From JAAYGT01 sp050252075 (GTDB taxonomy: Bacteria > Pseudomonadota > Gammaproteobacteria > Burkholderiales > Burkholderiaceae_B), in NCBI GenBank assembly GCA_050252075.1, contig JBFWLP010000019.1, forward strand, positions 1-40,206: DNA of 40,206 nt. The letters are read 5' to 3'. Under the pieces are notes generated by a model. It did no database searches. It had not been told where the DNA came from and worked only from the letters and a program-made list of their open reading frames with translations. Made by a program: the position numbers and the translations under genes. Positions 15,918 to 24,686 of the stretch are shown in pieces; position 1 is the first letter of the stretch; each line of letters starts with the position of its first letter.

Positions 15918-16565
15918 ATGCAAATGACTAAATTGTTGCAACGCGACATCACAGGGCTGGTGCTCGCCGCCGGCCGGGGCAGGCGATTCGACCCTTCGGG
16001 CATCCATAACAAACTGCTTCAGCTGCTGCCTGACGGCCGGCCGGTTATTGTGGCCGGCATCGACGCCATGCGTGGTGCCGGTGTGGACGCGGTGGTGGCC
16101 GTCGTGCCGCCCGACAGCACGGCGCTATGCCGCGTGCTGATCAGTGCAGGCGCCCGGGTGGTTGAATGCCCAACGGCCGACTCGGGTATGGCGGAAAGTT
16201 TGAAAGCCGGCATTCTGGCCACCTCGCCGACATGCGGGTGGGTCGTTGCCCTGGGTGACATGCCGTTTGTAAGCGCATCCACGATCGCGCAGTTTGCTCA
16301 CGCCCTTTGCCACAGCGACGGCAGCAGCGCAGTGGTACCATGGTTCGGCCACCGGCGAGGCAACCCCGTGGCCTTTCCCGTGGCATGGCGGCAGCGTTTG
16401 CTGGGCCTGTCGGGCGACGAAGGCGCGCGTCGGCTGCTGAGCCGAAACCCCTCACTCCACCTTCAGGTTCAGGATGCAGGCATTCTGCGCGATGTCGACC
16501 GCCCGGAAGACCTGAGCGGCAGCGGCAGCGGCAGCGGCAGCGGCAATGATGAAAGCCTGGTTTGA
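15918..16565 (+). CDS. MobA-like nucleotidyltransferase (probable Mo-cofactor cytidylyltransferase)
   Basis: A 215-residue NTP-transferase with the nucleotide-binding loop LVLAAGRGRRF (about 14-24), a retained Lys (NKLLQ) and a VALGDMPFV metal site near residue 114. This pattern fits the MobA/MocA family, whose MocA branch adds CMP to molybdopterin for xanthine-oxidase-type enzymes. A role in making the dinucleotide cofactor for the nearby Mo-hydroxylase is inferred from location and family; related proteins also act on other sugar or cofactor phosphates. The ATG at 15918 follows a G-rich stretch (GGGGGAAA); an ATG two codons later is possible. The C-terminus ends in a Ser-Gly repeat tail that is not part of the fold. 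Confidence 0.75.
   Translation: MQMTKLLQRDITGLVLAAGRGRRFDPSGIHNKLLQLLPDGRPVIVAGIDAMRGAGVDAVVAVVPPDSTALCRVLISAGARVVECPTADSGMAESLKAGILATSPTCGWVVALGDMPFVSASTIAQFAHALCHSDGSSAVVPWFGHRRGNPVAFPVAWRQRLLGLSGDEGARRLLSRNPSLHLQVQDAGILRDVDRPEDLSGSGSGSGSGNDESLV
16515..16544 (+). repeat. Hexanucleotide (AGCGGC)x5 microsatellite in coding sequence
   Basis: Five perfect AGCGGC units encode a (Ser-Gly)5 stretch seven codons before the MobA-like stop. Because the unit is six bases, slippage would change length without shifting the frame. Confidence 0.9.
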
Positions 16566-16590
16566 GCAGGCCGCAGAAGCACCGTAAAAT
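16562..16590 (+). promoter_or_regulatory. Candidate sigma-70 promoter before the small membrane protein
   Basis: TTGAGC (16562-16567) and TAAAAT (16585-16590) are separated by exactly 17 bp, matching four of six and five of six consensus bases. It overlaps the stop of the MobA-like gene and would transcribe the small membrane protein and the methyltransferase gene. Confidence 0.5.
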
Positions 16591-16643
16591 CAGGAGCAAG
16601 CCGCCATTGCGGCAAGCAGCGCCGACCCCATTCCTTGTCGCCT

Positions 16644-16853
16644 ATGAAATCACTGGCTTTGCGCCCCTTACTGCTGTCGTTTTTGCTCAGCCTGCCGCTG
16701 TGGGTTATTTTTGATAACTTCATTGTTGCCTTGGTGGTTGCGCTGCTGCTCGGCTTTCTGGTCAGCATGTGCCGCAGCCTGTACCTGATCAACCAGAACA
16801 AGCTGAACACTCGCCCCCAGGCGCCTACCGGCAAATCCGAATCCAGGCGCTGA
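16644..16853 (+). CDS. Small hypothetical membrane protein, two predicted spans
   Basis: A 69-residue product I do not recognise. From the ATG it opens MKSLALRPLLLSFLLSLPLW, then FIVALVVALLLGFLVSM, giving two hydrophobic segments (about residues 8-22 and 25-44), followed by a polar, basic tail that is likely cytoplasmic. A TTG three codons upstream is another possible start. No clear Shine-Dalgarno is seen, but a good promoter candidate lies at 16562-16590. A small GCCGC-CATT-GCGGC hairpin sits in the leader. It precedes the methyltransferase gene by 49 bp on the same strand. Codon composition and hydrophobic pattern support a real gene; no function is proposed. Confidence 0.6.
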   Translation: MKSLALRPLLLSFLLSLPLWVIFDNFIVALVVALLLGFLVSMCRSLYLINQNKLNTRPQAPTGKSESRR

Positions 16854-16902
16854 TTTCCGCCTGGCCGCATCACAGCATCGCCATCCCGTCACAGGAATCT
16901 TC

Positions 16903-18072
16903 GTGCACCCGTCAACCACGCCCCCCCAAGGACTGTCGCCACTCGATGCGGAGTCTGCAGCGCATCGAGCCCGCATGATGACGCACCTTCAGGCGCAACT
17001 GGCGGGCCGGCCCGACCGGTTCATGCCTCTGGAGCACTGGATGGATCAAGTGCTTTATGCCCCTGGCCTGGGGTATTACGTGGCGGGCAACACAAAGTTC
17101 GGCAGCGGCCTGCCCGAGGGCGACTTCACAACCGCACCGGAGCTGTCGCCGGTCTTCGGCGCCACGCTTGCGCGCCAGGTGCAACAGATTCTGACCCAAA
17201 CAGCCAGCCTCGACATTCTGGAGTTTGGCGCCGGTACCGGCGCGCTGGCGGCTGCACTGCTGCCCGAGCTGGACCGGCTGGGTATCCGGGCACGCTACCA
17301 TATTCTTGAAGTTTCGGCCGATTTGCGGGAGCGCCAGGCGCGGCGACTGGCCGCATTGAATCTTCCCGTCCGATGGCTGGATACGTTACCCCAGGCATTC
17401 TGCGGGTGCGTACTGGCCAACGAGGTGCTCGACGCCATGCCGGCCACTGTTTTCCAATGGGGTAGCGACGGTATCCTGCGTGAAGTGGGTGTGCGTCCGG
17501 CCATTGGTCCGGATGCGGCCCCTGATTTCGAACTGGCCACACGAACAGCCCCTGAAGAGCTTCAGCATCTGGTCGCGCAGCGCGTTCCACCGTTTCCGGG
17601 CTATCAGTCCGAGCTGAACCTGCGCGCCGAAGCGTGGGTGCGCGAAATGGGAACCTGGCTGACCCGCGGCGCCGCACTGCTGATCGACTACGGATTCCCC
17701 CGGCGCGAGTACTATCATCCCCAGCGCGCCGAAGGCACCCTCATGTGCCATTTTCGCCATCATGCGCATGCCGGCCCCCTGGTGCATCCCGGCCTGCAGG
17801 ACATTACGACACACGTTGATTTCACGGCCATGGCCGACGCCGCGCTAGCGGGCGGCCTTGACGTACTGGGGTACACGTCGCAGGCACGCTTCCTGATGAA
17901 CGCCGGCATCGCGGAACATTTGGCGGGCGCCAACCCCCGTACGCTGTCGGCGGTTCAAAAGCTGCTTTCCGAAGCTGAAATGGGGGAACTGTTCAAGGTA
18001 CTGGCAGTAGGACGGGGGATGGAACCCCCTTTGCTGGGCTTTACGCGCGGCGACCGGCGCGACGCGCTATAG
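16903..18072 (+). CDS. MidA/NDUFAF7-family SAM-dependent methyltransferase
   Basis: The 389-residue protein shows the DUF185/MidA pattern: FGSGLPEGDFTTAPELSPVFG near the N-terminus and a SAM-binding glycine motif LEFGAGTG (106-113), then LANEVLDAMP. The mitochondrial relative NDUFAF7 methylates an arginine in a complex I subunit; bacterial substrates are not established, so none is assigned. The start is GTG at 16903, preceded by ACAGGAA; no nearby ATG fits the family N-terminus as well. Its last 6 bp overlap the end of the convergent cca gene. Confidence 0.85.
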   Translation: MHPSTTPPQGLSPLDAESAAHRARMMTHLQAQLAGRPDRFMPLEHWMDQVLYAPGLGYYVAGNTKFGSGLPEGDFTTAPELSPVFGATLARQVQQILTQTASLDILEFGAGTGALAAALLPELDRLGIRARYHILEVSADLRERQARRLAALNLPVRWLDTLPQAFCGCVLANEVLDAMPATVFQWGSDGILREVGVRPAIGPDAAPDFELATRTAPEELQHLVAQRVPPFPGYQSELNLRAEAWVREMGTWLTRGAALLIDYGFPRREYYHPQRAEGTLMCHFRHHAHAGPLVHPGLQDITTHVDFTAMADAALAGGLDVLGYTSQARFLMNAGIAEHLAGANPRTLSAVQKLLSEAEMGELFKVLAVGRGMEPPLLGFTRGDRRDAL

Positions 18073-19197
18073 CGCCGCAAGAGCATCCAGGCGCGCCTGC
18101 TTCAGGGCCGCCTGAATGGCTGCGGCGTTACCGGGGTGCAGACGCGCAATCGACCCGGCATCAATGGCACGGACGGCATTCAAACGAGACTGCCACAACC
18201 CCAGGTTCACCGGACACACACAGCCCGCCGCCTGGAGCACCGCCACGAACCGTTCGGGCTTGCGGAACGCATCGCCTTCTTGCATGAGCGCAAGGTTATC
18301 GGCGGCGGTATCGTTCCCCGACAACAAATGATTCAGAAATATCGCCAGCAACCGCGCATGATCGATGCATTCGCCCGGTGCCTTTACATGGCGCGCCACC
18401 GAATCGGGCGAGGCACTGACGCGGCAGGCCAGTGCAAAACGGCCTGCTACCGACAAACCGCGCTGCGCGGCGCATGACAATTCGCGCTGCAGGCTGTCGG
18501 GGCAAAACGTAAACCCAGGGAGCACTCGCGTCAATGCCCCCGTATCGGCCAGAACCTGAAAAAAACGGGCCGGCTCGGCGGTTTGCAACCCTTTCGCAAT
18601 TTCCTGCCAGATGCGTTCAGGCACCAGCGCATCCACCTCGCCCTCGTCGACCAGGCGCCGCGCCAACGCCATGGTTTCCGGGGCAATGGAAAAGTCGGGG
18701 AAACGGGCGGCAAAACGGGCCAGGCGAAGCAGGCGCACCGGATCCTCGGCAAAAGCATCGCCGACATGGCGCAGCACACGCTTGCGAATGTCGCCCTGCC
18801 CGTTCAACGGATCCACCAGACGACCGTCAGACGCGAGCGCAATGGCATTGACCGTCAGGTCACGACGGCGCAGGTCGTCTTCCAGAGAGACATCGGTACC
18901 GGTATAAAAGGTGAACCCCTTGTAGCCTCGCCCCGACTTGCGTTCGGTACGCGCCAACGCGTATTCCTCGTGACTGACGGGGTGCAGAAACACCGGAAAA
19001 TCGCCACCCACCGGCGTAAAGCCTCGGGCGGCGAGTTCCTCGGGAGTGGCTCCCACCACAACCCAGTCACGATCGCCGGCGGCACGCCCCAACAAGGCAT
19101 CGCGCACGGCGCCGCCCACCACATACACCGACAACCCCGCCACATGGGCGTCGTGAGCCACCGACGCCACCAGGGCCGAAAACCGCAGGTCAGTCAT
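18067..19197 (-). CDS. cca: CCA-adding tRNA nucleotidyltransferase
   Basis: Cca adds or repairs the 3'-CCA of tRNAs. The 376-residue class II enzyme has the template-independent polymerase motif VVGGAVRDALLG (GG at 28-29), the metal-binding DRD (42-44) and RRRDLTVNAIA. It is shorter than the roughly 410-residue E. coli enzyme, and I see no HD-type phosphohydrolase motif at its C-terminus, so extra phosphatase activity is unlikely. The start at 19197 shares one base with the slt stop (TGATG), so translation is likely coupled; the longer frame running into slt is rejected. It converges with the methyltransferase gene with a 6-bp overlap. Confidence 0.93.
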   Translation of the reverse strand: MTDLRFSALVASVAHDAHVAGLSVYVVGGAVRDALLGRAAGDRDWVVVGATPEELAARGFTPVGGDFPVFLHPVSHEEYALARTERKSGRGYKGFTFYTGTDVSLEDDLRRRDLTVNAIALASDGRLVDPLNGQGDIRKRVLRHVGDAFAEDPVRLLRLARFAARFPDFSIAPETMALARRLVDEGEVDALVPERIWQEIAKGLQTAEPARFFQVLADTGALTRVLPGFTFCPDSLQRELSCAAQRGLSVAGRFALACRVSASPDSVARHVKAPGECIDHARLLAIFLNHLLSGNDTAADNLALMQEGDAFRKPERFVAVLQAAGCVCPVNLGLWQSRLNAVRAIDAGSIARLHPGNAAAIQAALKQARLDALAAL

Positions 19198-21299
19198 CAG
19201 GGCAAAGCCACCTGCCGGCCGGGCTGGGGAGCCACCGTTCCCAGGCGGTCTTTGAGCGATTGCGGCTTGCCGGTGAACAGCAGCGCGTAATACGTGGCGT
19301 TGGACATTACATTCTTGACGTACAAACGGGTTTCGGTAAAGGGAATGGTTTCCGCAAATATGGCACCCTCGACCGGCGTTAACAGTTTGGAACGCCACTG
19401 CACAGGGCGACCCGGCCCGGCGTTGTAGCCGGCCGTGGCCAGAATTTCAGATCGATTCAGATCGTCAAGCACCATGCTCAGGTAGCGGGTACCCAGAATA
19501 GTGTTGACGTCGAAATCGTTGACATCCGATTGCCGGAAATCGTTCATGCCTATCTTGCGGGCCACCCAGCGCGCCGTGGCCGGCATCAGCTGCATCAGCC
19601 CGGACGCACCCACGCGTGAACGCGCATCGGTGATGAAACGGGACTCCTGGCGAATCAGGCCGTAAACCCACGCTGGATCCAGATCCACTTCGCGGGCTTT
19701 TTCCGTGACACGCCCTTCAAACGGGGCAATGAAACGCTGCGTGAAGTCGATCTCGTTGCGGGTCAGCAACGAGGTGTTGACCACGCGATCATAGATTTGC
19801 TGCTCGCGGGCGAACTCGGCCGCCGCCAGCAACTCGCGGTCGCTCATGCCGCGCAACGCGTAGCTCCATTCAGGCACCGCTTCGGCACGCCAGCCCAGGT
19901 CGAACAGTGCCACGGCACGCTGCAGGCCCGGGTGATTGCGGGCATTTTGCAACTCTTGCGGCGTAACGGGCGCCGGACGAGGCGGAATGGCAATGGATCG
20001 TCCAAGTTCTTCAGTGGCCAGCTGGCCGTAAAAATCGAATTCGCCGGCAATGGCCTCGTAGCGCTGCTGCGCGAGCTGGGGGTTGCCCAGCGCTTGCTGG
20101 GCGCGGCCGTACCAGTACATCCAGACGGTTTCCGACGCCTGGCGCTTGGACATGCGCTGGATGGCCTTGGCCACCTGGTTCCAGTCGATCGGATTCTGGC
20201 GAAGTTCGGAACGCACCTGCCACGCATGGTTGTAATCGGTCAAGGGAAAGCTGCCCGATTGGCGATACCACTGCACGGCATTGGGTTCTACATTCAGTGC
20301 CGCCACCAGACCAAAGTGGCTCCACACCCACTGCATGTCCTGCTGGGACAACCGTGACGCCCAGCGGGTTTGGGCGTACGTGGCGTTTTGCGCGCGATTG
20401 TCGCCGTAAGCCAGGCGTGCCAGCGCAAACGTGGTCAGCTCGTGCTGGGTTCGGCTTTTGGGCACGGGCGCCTTCTCCAGCCAGGCACGGGGATTTTTCA
20501 TAATGGCGCTGAAACTGTTCATTTCGGCGCCATCAAACAGAATGGCGGCCATGCGGCGAATGTTCCCGGTGCGGTTCGTTTCCACCAGCTCGCGGAACAG
20601 CCACTGCTGCTCTGCCCAGGGCAGGGCTTTATCGGCCGCCAGTTGATCCAGGAGCTCCCAGCAGGTGCCGACAGGCTTGAATTCGCTGCGCAGTTGCTGC
20701 AGGTCGACCTTGCCGCCCGTTAAATGCAGGGCCAGCCAGTAGGCGCACGTTTCCGTGGTGTTCGCATTGACCAGGGGCCATAGATCGACCGCCAGACGAT
20801 AATTGCCCGAACGCGCGGCCGCGACCAGCCAATCGCCCTTTAGCCGGTCGGCCAGGTAGCCTGAAGGGTGCGTTTGCATGAACAGGCGCATCTCGTCGTC
20901 GGGTACGGGAATGGTTGGATCAACCAGCTTGCGGTGCAAATGCCAGTATTCGGCATAGGTACCCAGCACCGGATCGGTTTGGGCCAGAGGCACCAGACGC
21001 TCAAGCGCGTCCCATTGCTTGCGATTGCGTGCCTCGCGCGCATCGACAACAGCCTGCCGCGCCCCGGGCGGCACCACCAACGACACGCGGGGTTCCGGCG
21101 CGGCAGGTGCGGTTGCGGTTGCCGCCAGCGCAAGCTGCCGCTCGCCGGATTCCTGGGCCGACTGCCCGGTACGCTCGGCACCGGCACACCCCACCACACC
21201 CGCAAACAGGGCGGCAGACACCCCGAACCGACGCAGCAGCGTTCCCGCCTTGCCGGACACACGCGACGTTTTCTGATACCGTTGCTTTTGACATGCCAT
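19197..21299 (-). CDS. slt: Soluble lytic murein transglycosylase, predicted lipoprotein
   Basis: Slt cleaves the MurNAc-GlcNAc bond of peptidoglycan to form 1,6-anhydro ends in the periplasm. The 700-residue protein has the long alpha-superhelical N-terminal region and a C-terminal SLT domain with RQESRF (catalytic Glu552), GASGLMQLMPATA and a later NAGPGR. The N-terminus is basic, then hydrophobic, ending VVGC at Cys38, a plausible lipobox. That differs from the non-lipidated E. coli Slt70, so membrane attachment is an inference. It is transcribed toward cca with one-base overlap and is divergent from the cyclo-ligase gene, only 28 bp away. Confidence 0.92.
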   Translation of the reverse strand: MACQKQRYQKTSRVSGKAGTLLRRFGVSAALFAGVVGCAGAERTGQSAQESGERQLALAATATAPAAPEPRVSLVVPPGARQAVVDAREARNRKQWDALERLVPLAQTDPVLGTYAEYWHLHRKLVDPTIPVPDDEMRLFMQTHPSGYLADRLKGDWLVAAARSGNYRLAVDLWPLVNANTTETCAYWLALHLTGGKVDLQQLRSEFKPVGTCWELLDQLAADKALPWAEQQWLFRELVETNRTGNIRRMAAILFDGAEMNSFSAIMKNPRAWLEKAPVPKSRTQHELTTFALARLAYGDNRAQNATYAQTRWASRLSQQDMQWVWSHFGLVAALNVEPNAVQWYRQSGSFPLTDYNHAWQVRSELRQNPIDWNQVAKAIQRMSKRQASETVWMYWYGRAQQALGNPQLAQQRYEAIAGEFDFYGQLATEELGRSIAIPPRPAPVTPQELQNARNHPGLQRAVALFDLGWRAEAVPEWSYALRGMSDRELLAAAEFAREQQIYDRVVNTSLLTRNEIDFTQRFIAPFEGRVTEKAREVDLDPAWVYGLIRQESRFITDARSRVGASGLMQLMPATARWVARKIGMNDFRQSDVNDFDVNTILGTRYLSMVLDDLNRSEILATAGYNAGPGRPVQWRSKLLTPVEGAIFAETIPFTETRLYVKNVMSNATYYALLFTGKPQSLKDRLGTVAPQPGRQVALP

Positions 21300-21327
21300 A
21301 CTGACCTGACCCCACTAAAAACACATT

Positions 21328-21960
21328 ATGACCGACCCTACCACCCCCGGTACCGCGCAGCTTCGCGCCAGGCTGAAACAATTGCGCGAACAGCAAAGCC
21401 CGGAAGACACCTACCGCGGCGCCTTGCTGATACGCGGCCGTCTGTTCACCTGGCTGGCCACAACCCGCACCCGCTTGCGCGATGCGGGCAAGCCCGAGCC
21501 CGACACCATTGCGGCCTTCTGGCCCCTGCCCCACGAGCCCGAACTGCAACCCTTGCTAAGGCAATGGGTACAAGAGGAAGGATACCGCGTCTGTCTGCCT
21601 GTCGTCACGGGTGCAGACGAACCGTTGCAATTTCGGCTGTGGTCACCCGACACCCCCATGACCGCGGGGGCTTACGGCATACAGGAACCCGCCGGCGACA
21701 TCGTGCCGGCCCCCGATGTCATACTGGTACCCACCCTGGGCTACACACGCCGGGGCGACCGCCTGGGCTACGGCAAGGGCTACTACGACCGCACGCTGGC
21801 AGCACTGCGCGCCACCGGGCACCCGTTTGTCGCCATCGGCATCGCCTGGGCCACGGGCGACCTTAGCGGCCAGCCCTACCAGCCTGCCGCGCACGACCAG
21901 CCGCTCGACGCCATACTGACCGACAAGGGCTGGGCGGTGCCTGCACCCGTACTGGAATAA
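21328..21960 (+). CDS. ygfA: 5-formyltetrahydrofolate cyclo-ligase
   Basis: The enzyme converts 5-formyl-THF to 5,10-methenyl-THF with ATP, returning stored folate to one-carbon metabolism. The 210-residue protein has PTLGYTRRGDRLGYGKGYYDRTLA, the family ATP/folate signature. The ATG lacks an obvious Shine-Dalgarno. It lies 28 bp from divergent slt and ends 4 bp before convergent metF, also a folate enzyme. In many proteobacteria the 6S RNA gene adjoins ygfA; here there is no room for it on either side. Confidence 0.93.
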   Translation: MTDPTTPGTAQLRARLKQLREQQSPEDTYRGALLIRGRLFTWLATTRTRLRDAGKPEPDTIAAFWPLPHEPELQPLLRQWVQEEGYRVCLPVVTGADEPLQFRLWSPDTPMTAGAYGIQEPAGDIVPAPDVILVPTLGYTRRGDRLGYGKGYYDRTLAALRATGHPFVAIGIAWATGDLSGQPYQPAAHDQPLDAILTDKGWAVPAPVLE

Positions 21961-21964
21961 GCCA

Positions 21965-22810
21965 CTAGCGGGGGCTGAGCCCCTGCCATATCGTGCGGGT
22001 GATGTCGGCGTTGTTCAGCGTGTAAAAATGCAGGCCGGGCGCGCCGCCATCGAGCAACCGCTGCGACATGCCGGTAATGAAGTCGATGCCGAAGGCGCGA
22101 ATCGACGCCTTGTCATCGGCGTAATCGGCCAGTTTCAGCCGCAGCCAGCGGGGGATTTCAGCACCACACATGCTGGAAAACCGCGCCAGCTGGGCATGGT
22201 TGGTGATGGGCATGATGCCGGGCACGACGGGCACATGAATGCCTTTGGCCTGGATACGGTCGACAAAATGCCAGTAGGCGTCTGTGTTGAAGAAATACTG
22301 CGTAATGGCGCTGTTCGCACCCGCCTGTATTTTTTCGGCGAAATGGTCGATATCGGCCGACAGGCTGGCCGCCTGGGGATGCATTTCGGGGTAGGCCGCC
22401 ACTTCTATGTGAAACCAGTCGCCGCTGTGATGGCGGATGAACGCCACCAGGTCTGCCGCGTAATGCAGGTCGCCGCCCCCCGACCCCATGCCCGACGGCA
22501 TGTCACCGCGCAAGGCCACAATACGCTTGACGCCCATGGCACGGTAAGAGTCGAGAATGTCAGCCAGTTGGCGACGCGTGGACCCGATGCACGACAAATG
22601 GGGTGCAGCGTCGCAACCCAGTTGCTGCATGAGCTTGACGGTATCGGCCGTTCCGCTGCGTGTGGAGCCGCCGGCACCGAAGGTGACGCTGACATAAGCC
22701 GGCTGCAACGCCACCAGCTGCTGTGCCGACAGTTGCAGCTTCTGCTGCGCCGCGTCGTCGCGCGGGGGAAAAAATTCCAAACTGATAGTCTGGATTGAAG
22801 AATGTGTCAT
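21965..22810 (-). CDS. metF: 5,10-methylenetetrahydrofolate reductase
   Basis: MetF makes 5-methyl-THF, the methyl donor for methionine synthesis. The 281-residue flavoprotein begins with SLEFFPPRDD and contains SVTFGAGGS and IVALRGDMP, family hallmarks. It overlaps the upstream membrane-protein gene by 4 bp (ATGA) and is the last gene of the ahcY transcript, so it probably shares the SAH riboswitch. Coupling MetF to SAH levels fits methyl-cycle logic: when SAH builds up, both its removal and remethylation supply rise. Confidence 0.95.
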   Translation of the reverse strand: MTHSSIQTISLEFFPPRDDAAQQKLQLSAQQLVALQPAYVSVTFGAGGSTRSGTADTVKLMQQLGCDAAPHLSCIGSTRRQLADILDSYRAMGVKRIVALRGDMPSGMGSGGGDLHYAADLVAFIRHHSGDWFHIEVAAYPEMHPQAASLSADIDHFAEKIQAGANSAITQYFFNTDAYWHFVDRIQAKGIHVPVVPGIMPITNHAQLARFSSMCGAEIPRWLRLKLADYADDKASIRAFGIDFITGMSQRLLDGGAPGLHFYTLNNADITRTIWQGLSPR

Positions 22811-23145
22811 GAAGCCAATAAACCCGACAAAAGCCCTGAAACCAGGCTATAGACTACGGCACCGATAAGAGCCCACCAGAAGCCGTTCACCTGGAACCCT
22901 TTCAGTATGGAGCCCGCGAACCAGAACACCAGCGCATTGAGCACCAGCAGGAACAGGCCCAGCGTAACCACCGTAATGGGCAGGGTGAGAAGTATGAGAA
23001 CGGGTTTGACCAGGGCGTTTAGCAGGCCCAGCACCAGCGCCGCGATCAGCGCCGAACCGAACGAAGCCACCGTGATGCCCGGCAAAATGTACGCCACGAC
23101 CAGCAAAGCTACGGCGTTCAGGATCCAGATAAGAATAAGTTCCAT
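22807..23145 (-). CDS. Phage_holin_4_2-type small membrane protein
   Basis: A 112-residue, very hydrophobic protein with about four transmembrane segments and the family feature GLLNALVKPVLILLTLPITVVTLGLF. Despite the domain name, members are widespread chromosomal membrane proteins without phage context, and no function is established. GGAGGG on the minus strand precedes the ATG. It sits between ahcY (42 bp) and metF (4-bp overlap) and is therefore very likely co-transcribed with the SAH-regulated genes. A role tied to the methyl cycle or simply to coupled translation of metF cannot be told apart here. Confidence 0.8.
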   Translation of the reverse strand: MELILIWILNAVALLVVAYILPGITVASFGSALIAALVLGLLNALVKPVLILLTLPITVVTLGLFLLVLNALVFWFAGSILKGFQVNGFWWALIGAVVYSLVSGLLSGLLAS

Positions 23146-23187
23146 GATGAAGAGCCCTCCCTGGGCAAACCCGGATTAGCAAAAAGT

Positions 23188-24606
23188 TTAGTAGCGATAG
23201 TGATCGGGCTTGAAGGGCCCGTTCACCGGCACGTTGATGTAATCGGCCTGCGCCTGGCTGAGCGGCGTAAGGCTGACCCCCAGCTTTTTCAGGTGCAGAC
23301 TGGCCACTTTTTCGTCCAGATGCTTGGGCAACACGTAGACTTTGCCGGTTTCGTAGGCATCAGCGCGTGTGAAGAGCTCGATTTGCGCAATGGTCTGGTT
23401 GGTGAACGACGCCGACATGACGAACGACGGATGGCCGGTGGCGCACCCCAGGTTCACCAGACGGCCCTTGGCCAGCAGAATGATGCGCTTTCCGTCGGGG
23501 AAAATGACATGGTCCACCTGGGGCTTGATCTCTTCCCAGGCCAGGTCTTCAATGGCGGCGACATCGATCTCGTTGTCGAAGTGGCCAATATTGCACACAA
23601 TGGCCTGGTCCTTCATGCGCGCCATGTGCTCGCGCGTAATGACGTGGTAGTTGCCGGTGGCCGTTACGAAGATATCGGCCTTGTCGGCCACTTCATCGAG
23701 CGTTACCACGCGGTAGCCTTCCATGGCGGCCTGCAGCGCGCAAATGGGATCGATTTCCGTCACCCATACCTGGGCGCGCAGGGCGGCCAGCGCCTGGGCG
23801 CAGCCTTTGCCGACATCGCCGAAGCCGCAGACCACGGCAATTTTCCCGGCAACCATGACATCGGTGGCGCGCTTGATGCCGTCGACCAGCGATTCACGGC
23901 AGCCGTACAGGTTGTCGAACTTGGATTTGGTGACCGAGTCATTCACGTTGATGGCGGGAAAAGCCAGCTCGCCCTTTTTCGACATCTGGTACAGGCGATG
24001 CACCCCGGTAGTGGTTTCCTCGGTTACCCCCTGAATGCAAGCCAGGCGAGTGGAGTACCACTTGGGGTCACGGGCCAGCGTGGCCTTGATCGATGCAAAC
24101 AGCACGCGCTCTTCCTCGCTGCCGGGCTTGCCGAGCACCGAGGCGTCTTTTTCGGCACGCGCACCCAGATGCAGCAACAAGGTGGCATCGCCGCCGTCGT
24201 CAAGGATCATGTTGGCATGATCGCCGTTGGGCCATTCAAAAATCTTGTGGGTGTAATCCCAGTAGTCTTCGAGGGTTTCACCCTTGACGGCGAACACGGG
24301 CGTGCCCGACGCCGCGATGGCGGCAGCCGCGTGATCCTGGGTGGAGAAAATATTGCACGATGCCCAGCGCACGTCGGCGCCCAGGGCCTTCAGGGTTTCG
24401 ATCAGCACCGCCGTCTGGATGGTCATGTGCAAACTGCCCGCAATACGGGCGCCCTTCAGGGGCTGCGAGGCCGCGTATTCCTCGCGGGTGGCCATGAGGC
24501 CGGGCATTTCGGTTTCGGCAATGGCGATTTCACGGCGGCCCCAGTCGGCCAGGCCCAGATCGGCAATTTTGTAGTCGGAAAAAACGGTATCTGCAACAGT
24601 ATTCAT
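23188..24606 (-). CDS. ahcY: S-adenosylhomocysteine hydrolase
   Basis: AhcY splits SAH, the by-product and inhibitor of methyltransferases, into adenosine and homocysteine. The 472-residue protein opens MNTVADTVFSDYKIADLGLA and has KFDNLYGCRESL and the NAD-binding loop CGFGDVGKG, and ends in the family's KPDHYRY. The long form with an internal insert is typical of proteobacteria. The leader holds an SAH riboswitch at 24687-24766 and a TACAAT -10 box just upstream, so ahcY is likely to be switched on by its own substrate. Shine-Dalgarno complementarity near the ATG is weak. Confidence 0.97.
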   Translation of the reverse strand: MNTVADTVFSDYKIADLGLADWGRREIAIAETEMPGLMATREEYAASQPLKGARIAGSLHMTIQTAVLIETLKALGADVRWASCNIFSTQDHAAAAIAASGTPVFAVKGETLEDYWDYTHKIFEWPNGDHANMILDDGGDATLLLHLGARAEKDASVLGKPGSEEERVLFASIKATLARDPKWYSTRLACIQGVTEETTTGVHRLYQMSKKGELAFPAINVNDSVTKSKFDNLYGCRESLVDGIKRATDVMVAGKIAVVCGFGDVGKGCAQALAALRAQVWVTEIDPICALQAAMEGYRVVTLDEVADKADIFVTATGNYHVITREHMARMKDQAIVCNIGHFDNEIDVAAIEDLAWEEIKPQVDHVIFPDGKRIILLAKGRLVNLGCATGHPSFVMSASFTNQTIAQIELFTRADAYETGKVYVLPKHLDEKVASLHLKKLGVSLTPLSQAQADYINVPVNGPFKPDHYRY

Positions 24607-24686
24607 GGTGGTTCATCCGGTTGGCCTGATCAGCCAAAGCACAGGACGGGAACCCGATGCCCATCTTCGCCTGACCAGGAGAACGA

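Noticed and set aside
21300..21327. 6S RNA gene expected beside ygfA
   Set aside because: Only 28 bp separate slt and ygfA, and 4 bp separate ygfA and metF, so there is no space for a gene of about 180 nt.
22807..23145. Prophage remnant suggested by the holin-type protein
   Set aside because: No phage genes, integrase or att sites are near, and the protein lies inside a metabolic operon. The domain name is historical. The only tyrosine recombinase in the window, at 29800, is chromosomal XerC.
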